DNA from: Meandrina meandrites
Taxonomy: Eukaryota > Cnidaria > Anthozoa > Scleractinia > Meandrinidae
Length of the DNA stretch: 64,000 bases
Assembly: GCA_963693305.1 (NCBI GenBank)
Contig: OY855907.1
Location: 34,714,301 to 34,778,300, forward strand
Reading direction: 5' to 3'
Position 1 is the stretch's first letter, and each line of letters starts with the position of its first letter. Below are positions 61,751 through 64,000 of this stretch, one piece after another. The notes below the pieces were generated by a model that did not search any database, had not been told where the DNA came from, and saw nothing but the letters and a program-made list of their open reading frames with translations. A program made the position numbers and the translations under genes.

Positions 61751-61866
61751 ATAATGCGTGACGCTTATGCCAAGGTAAAAAGGAAAAGTGTGTTGTGTGT
61801 GCGTGTGTGTGCAGTACGAGTGAAACGAACATCAGGGTATTTTTTACGCATTTCACTTTTTTTCAG

Positions 61867-62291
61867 TGGGAAACAATGGGGGGTAGCGCTTGTTTCGTTT
61901 CTCGCCATTGTTGGCGGTCACTGCGGCTATGATTCAAAAGATAGGACAAAGTCAGTAGAAATAGTTCCTTTGCTCACCTGTCATCGAGATATATCAGGAC
62001 ATAAGTCAGCCTTTTCTATTATCGGGATTGAAAGTGAAGTAGAATTATTGTTGGCGAGAGCAACAATCTTTGCGCCGCCTCGAAACATAGAAAACTGTAC
62101 CATATGTTCACAACATCGTGCATCCCTCAGCGTCAGCTGGAAGCGCAGTTCTACTAAGTGTGCCATACCAGTGAGCTTGTCGAGGCACAATACAACTACC
62201 AGTAAAAAGCCAAAAGCAGAGAGAGGCTTAAGTAAGTTGGGCTCGCAGTTTGTAATGAAAGAGACAGAAATCTTTCTTCTAGTCGGCACGG
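61867..62291 (+). CDS. Orphan exon with an uncharacterised Cys-containing domain
   Basis: An acceptor (TTTTTTTTCAG at 61866) and a consensus donor (ACGG|GTGAGT at 62292) bound an open frame of about 141 codons. Landmarks are PLLTCHRDISGHKSAFSIIG, LLLARATIFAPPRNIENCTI, CSQHRASLSVSWKRSSTKCA and KPKAERGLSKLGSQFVMKET. The Cys-x2-His pattern ICSQHR, a Trp, a second Cys and an ERG(L/I)-like block resemble a lineage-expanded domain I associate with uncharacterised cnidarian proteins. That is memory, not a search. No adjoining exon was identified. It is not homologous to the dehydrogenase upstream, so it belongs to another gene or a mobile element. Confidence 0.5.
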
Positions 62292-63033
62292 GTGAGTCAG
62301 TTTGCTTTTATTTATACCACAGTAAAGTTACTAACAGGTACCTTTTTACATTTAAATTCTTAATTCCGATCTGATCTGGGAACAATGGATATGCCTCATC
62401 TAATTCCTATCATCAGAAACGCGCATGCTCCAGTTAACCAGGCACAAATCAATCTCATTCCCAGCACCTGCGTTCCCCTTGACCAGCGTTCGGGAAACTC
62501 AACGGCTGTGGGCTAATCCAAAACCGGAATGAACCGGAATCGGAATCTGGTTACGGTTTAATTGTGCGCGTGCGCCGGAGATTGTGGTGAAACGAAAAAG
62601 TTTTCAACAGCCAATATTATATTCGGTCGACTTTTTGGCGGGCTTTCAGATTAGCTCAAAGATCCAGATCCCTGGCACAGACCAGAAGGATCGCCGCCTC
62701 TGGGAACGACATTTTCGTACATAAAAAAGCGCCATACATCAGCCGAATTGAAGAGTTTTTGAAAAAGTGTAGCTGCCACCAGTGATAAGGTACTTTTCTG
62801 TTTTGCTGTTGGGAATTAGACAAAAATGTTTTTTTTTTGGATTTTGTAAATGAATGAATCCCTCGCCCCTATAGGTCTAACATTGGGACTGAGCGATGTC
62901 ATGTAATCCAAAACAGGAACCAGAATCTGGTTACGCTTTGATTGTGCACGTGCGCCGGAGATTGTGGTGAAACGAAGAAGTTTCCAACAGCCAATTATAT
63001 TCGGTCGACTTTTTGGCGGGCTTTCAGATTAGC

Positions 63034-63286
63034 TCTTTCGCTGGCGTTATTTAGATTTGCTACACCGTGCTGACGAGTTCCAAAAAGAACGAAACAGCTG
63101 TCCACGGTTGCAATCCCACTATATCGGTTCTAGTCGTGTTGGTGTCTCACAAAGTTTACTTTTTATGTAGTACGATCAGCCTTGCAGTATTGTTTGTCAT
63201 TTATCATTTTCACGCTGATCAGATCCCTTGCTGGATCCTACATTAGCAGCATTTTCGTTTGCGGTCCCTTGCTTTAAAGTTGTGTT
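63034..63286 (+). mobile_element. 253-bp retrozyme-like insertion
   Basis: The insertion is flanked by TTTCAGATTAGC at 63022-63033 and 63287-63298, a 12-bp direct repeat. The paralogous unit A has a single TTTCAGATTAGC at about 62644-62655 with uninterrupted sequence, giving the empty site. A hammerhead ribozyme lies 31-75 nt from its left end. No protein is encoded. Homology to 48485-48651 covers the 5' end, the ribozyme and the TCAGCCTT motif. Confidence 0.8.
63064..63108 (+). ncRNA. Type I hammerhead ribozyme
   Basis: Stem I ACCGTG (63064-63069) pairs with CACGGT (63103-63108). Core CTGACGA is 63070-63076; position 7 is the variable core base. Stem II GTTC (63077-63080) pairs with GAAC (63087-63090), loop CAAAAA. 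Core GAAA is 63091-63094. Stem III is minimal with loop AGCT. Cleavage is predicted after C at 63102. Stems I and II differ from the ribozyme at 48520 in both strands, with pairing kept. Confidence 0.92.
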
Positions 63287-63499
63287 TTTCAGATTAGCAC
63301 AAAGATCCCGATCCCTGGCGCAGACAGGAAGGATCGCGGCCTCTGGGTACGACATGTTCGTAGAGTTTTTGAAAAAGTGTAGCTGCCACCAGTAATAAGG
63401 TACTTTTCTGTTTTGCTGTTGGGAGTAAGATTTTGTAAATGGATGTATCCCTCGCCCCTATAGGGCTAACATTGGAACTGAGCGATGTCATCGCTTTTA

Positions 63500-64000
63500 A
63501 AGACGCTAAGCGAGAGTAAGTTAACTATGGAAACTCTGCGAAGAATTCCAATTATTTTAAAGTGTGTGCTCTGATAATTTTCACCCCGAGGTAACAGATC
63601 CATCTGAATGTCAAAGACCCCAAAAGTATTACACACAAGTGGTAGCCATTAGCCCTTCCCATCCAGCTTTGTCCTCACACAAGCAGTGAATAATGAGGCC
63701 ATTTTCCCTCCCTCCCTCCCGACCCCACAACACCCCCCCCCCTCCCCTCAAAAAGGGCTACAGGCTGCTCACCTCTTACATTATTTCCTTTCACGACAGA
63801 AATTCTAAAAGGGACGTAAGTAATTTCTTAAAGTATTTTTTGCTTTTGAAAATATTACTTCATAGGTATGCGTTACAATCTTCCACTAACATAAAAAGCA
63901 TCACGCATAACGCAAACTGTCGTGACCTTTGACCGTATGTTTTTTAACTATTCAGTGTAACTTCTATGTTATGCATCAGTCAATTCCAGCAGTGCCCATC
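63500..64000. other. Non-genic end of window
   Basis: Nothing recognised apart from C-rich tracts at 63707-63748. Confidence 0.5.

Larger units (their letters stand above)
62516..63492 (+). repeat. Local tandem duplication, about 390-bp unit
   Basis: Unit A 62516-62906 and unit B 62907-63492 share GAATCTGGTTACG, TGCGCCGGAGATTGTGGTGA, ATTCGGTCGACTTTTTGGCG, AAAAAGTGTAGCTGCCACCA and CCCCTATAGGTCTAACATTG-like blocks. Unit B is longer because of the insertion 63034-63286; unit A also has a short extra segment near 62720-62750. Confidence 0.88.

Overview
The window is intron-rich, AT-biased animal DNA packed with small DNA transposons. Gene content (TBL3/UTP13, an uncoupling-protein-4-like carrier, a GluN1-like glutamate receptor, PRDM14, an RDH8-like dehydrogenase exon) and the repeat style point to an anthozoan cnidarian, most likely a stony coral. 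The species assignment is inference. All multi-exon models were assembled by eye from reading frame, GT/AG sites, junction phase and recalled family similarity. No alignment was run.

Layout: 1-5.2 kb holds a THAP-domain remnant, a GC-tract MITE, a 56-bp minisatellite and a tRNA-derived SINE. 5.2-18.2 kb (+) is the 3' part of TBL3/UTP13 (20 exons, 765 codons before the stop, N-terminus outside or unseen). 18.4-19.5 kb holds satellite and fold-back repeats. 19.8-26.5 kb (-) is a complete 10-exon UCP4/SLC25A27-like carrier of 305 aa. 30.5-31.3 kb (-) is a single-exon BTB protein. 34.0-43.0 kb (-) is a complete 8-exon NMDA-type receptor subunit of 965 aa. 45.2-46.2 kb is the 3' end of a LINE. 46.7-50.5 kb (-) is PRDM14 (PR domain plus zinc fingers). 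52.2-59.2 kb is a tandem segmental duplication carrying two copies of the first exon of an RDH8-like short-chain dehydrogenase, broken up by nested transposons. 59-64 kb holds another fold-back element, an orphan exon, a local tandem duplication and a ribozyme-bearing insertion.

The genes have unrelated roles (ribosome biogenesis, mitochondrial transport, neurotransmission, transcription control, retinoid/steroid metabolism) and nothing suggests they act as a cluster.

The most striking signal is not a protein gene. Two complete type I hammerhead ribozymes lie on the + strand at 48520-48564 and 63064-63108. They share all core nucleotides and a tiny stem III, while stems I and II differ by compensatory changes. 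The second sits in a 253-bp insertion flanked by a 12-bp target duplication, and an adjacent paralogous copy preserves the empty site. These look like small retrozyme-type mobile elements. Also notable are a GluN1-like receptor with altered pore and ligand-pocket residues, and an interlocked double inverted repeat at 58466-58857.
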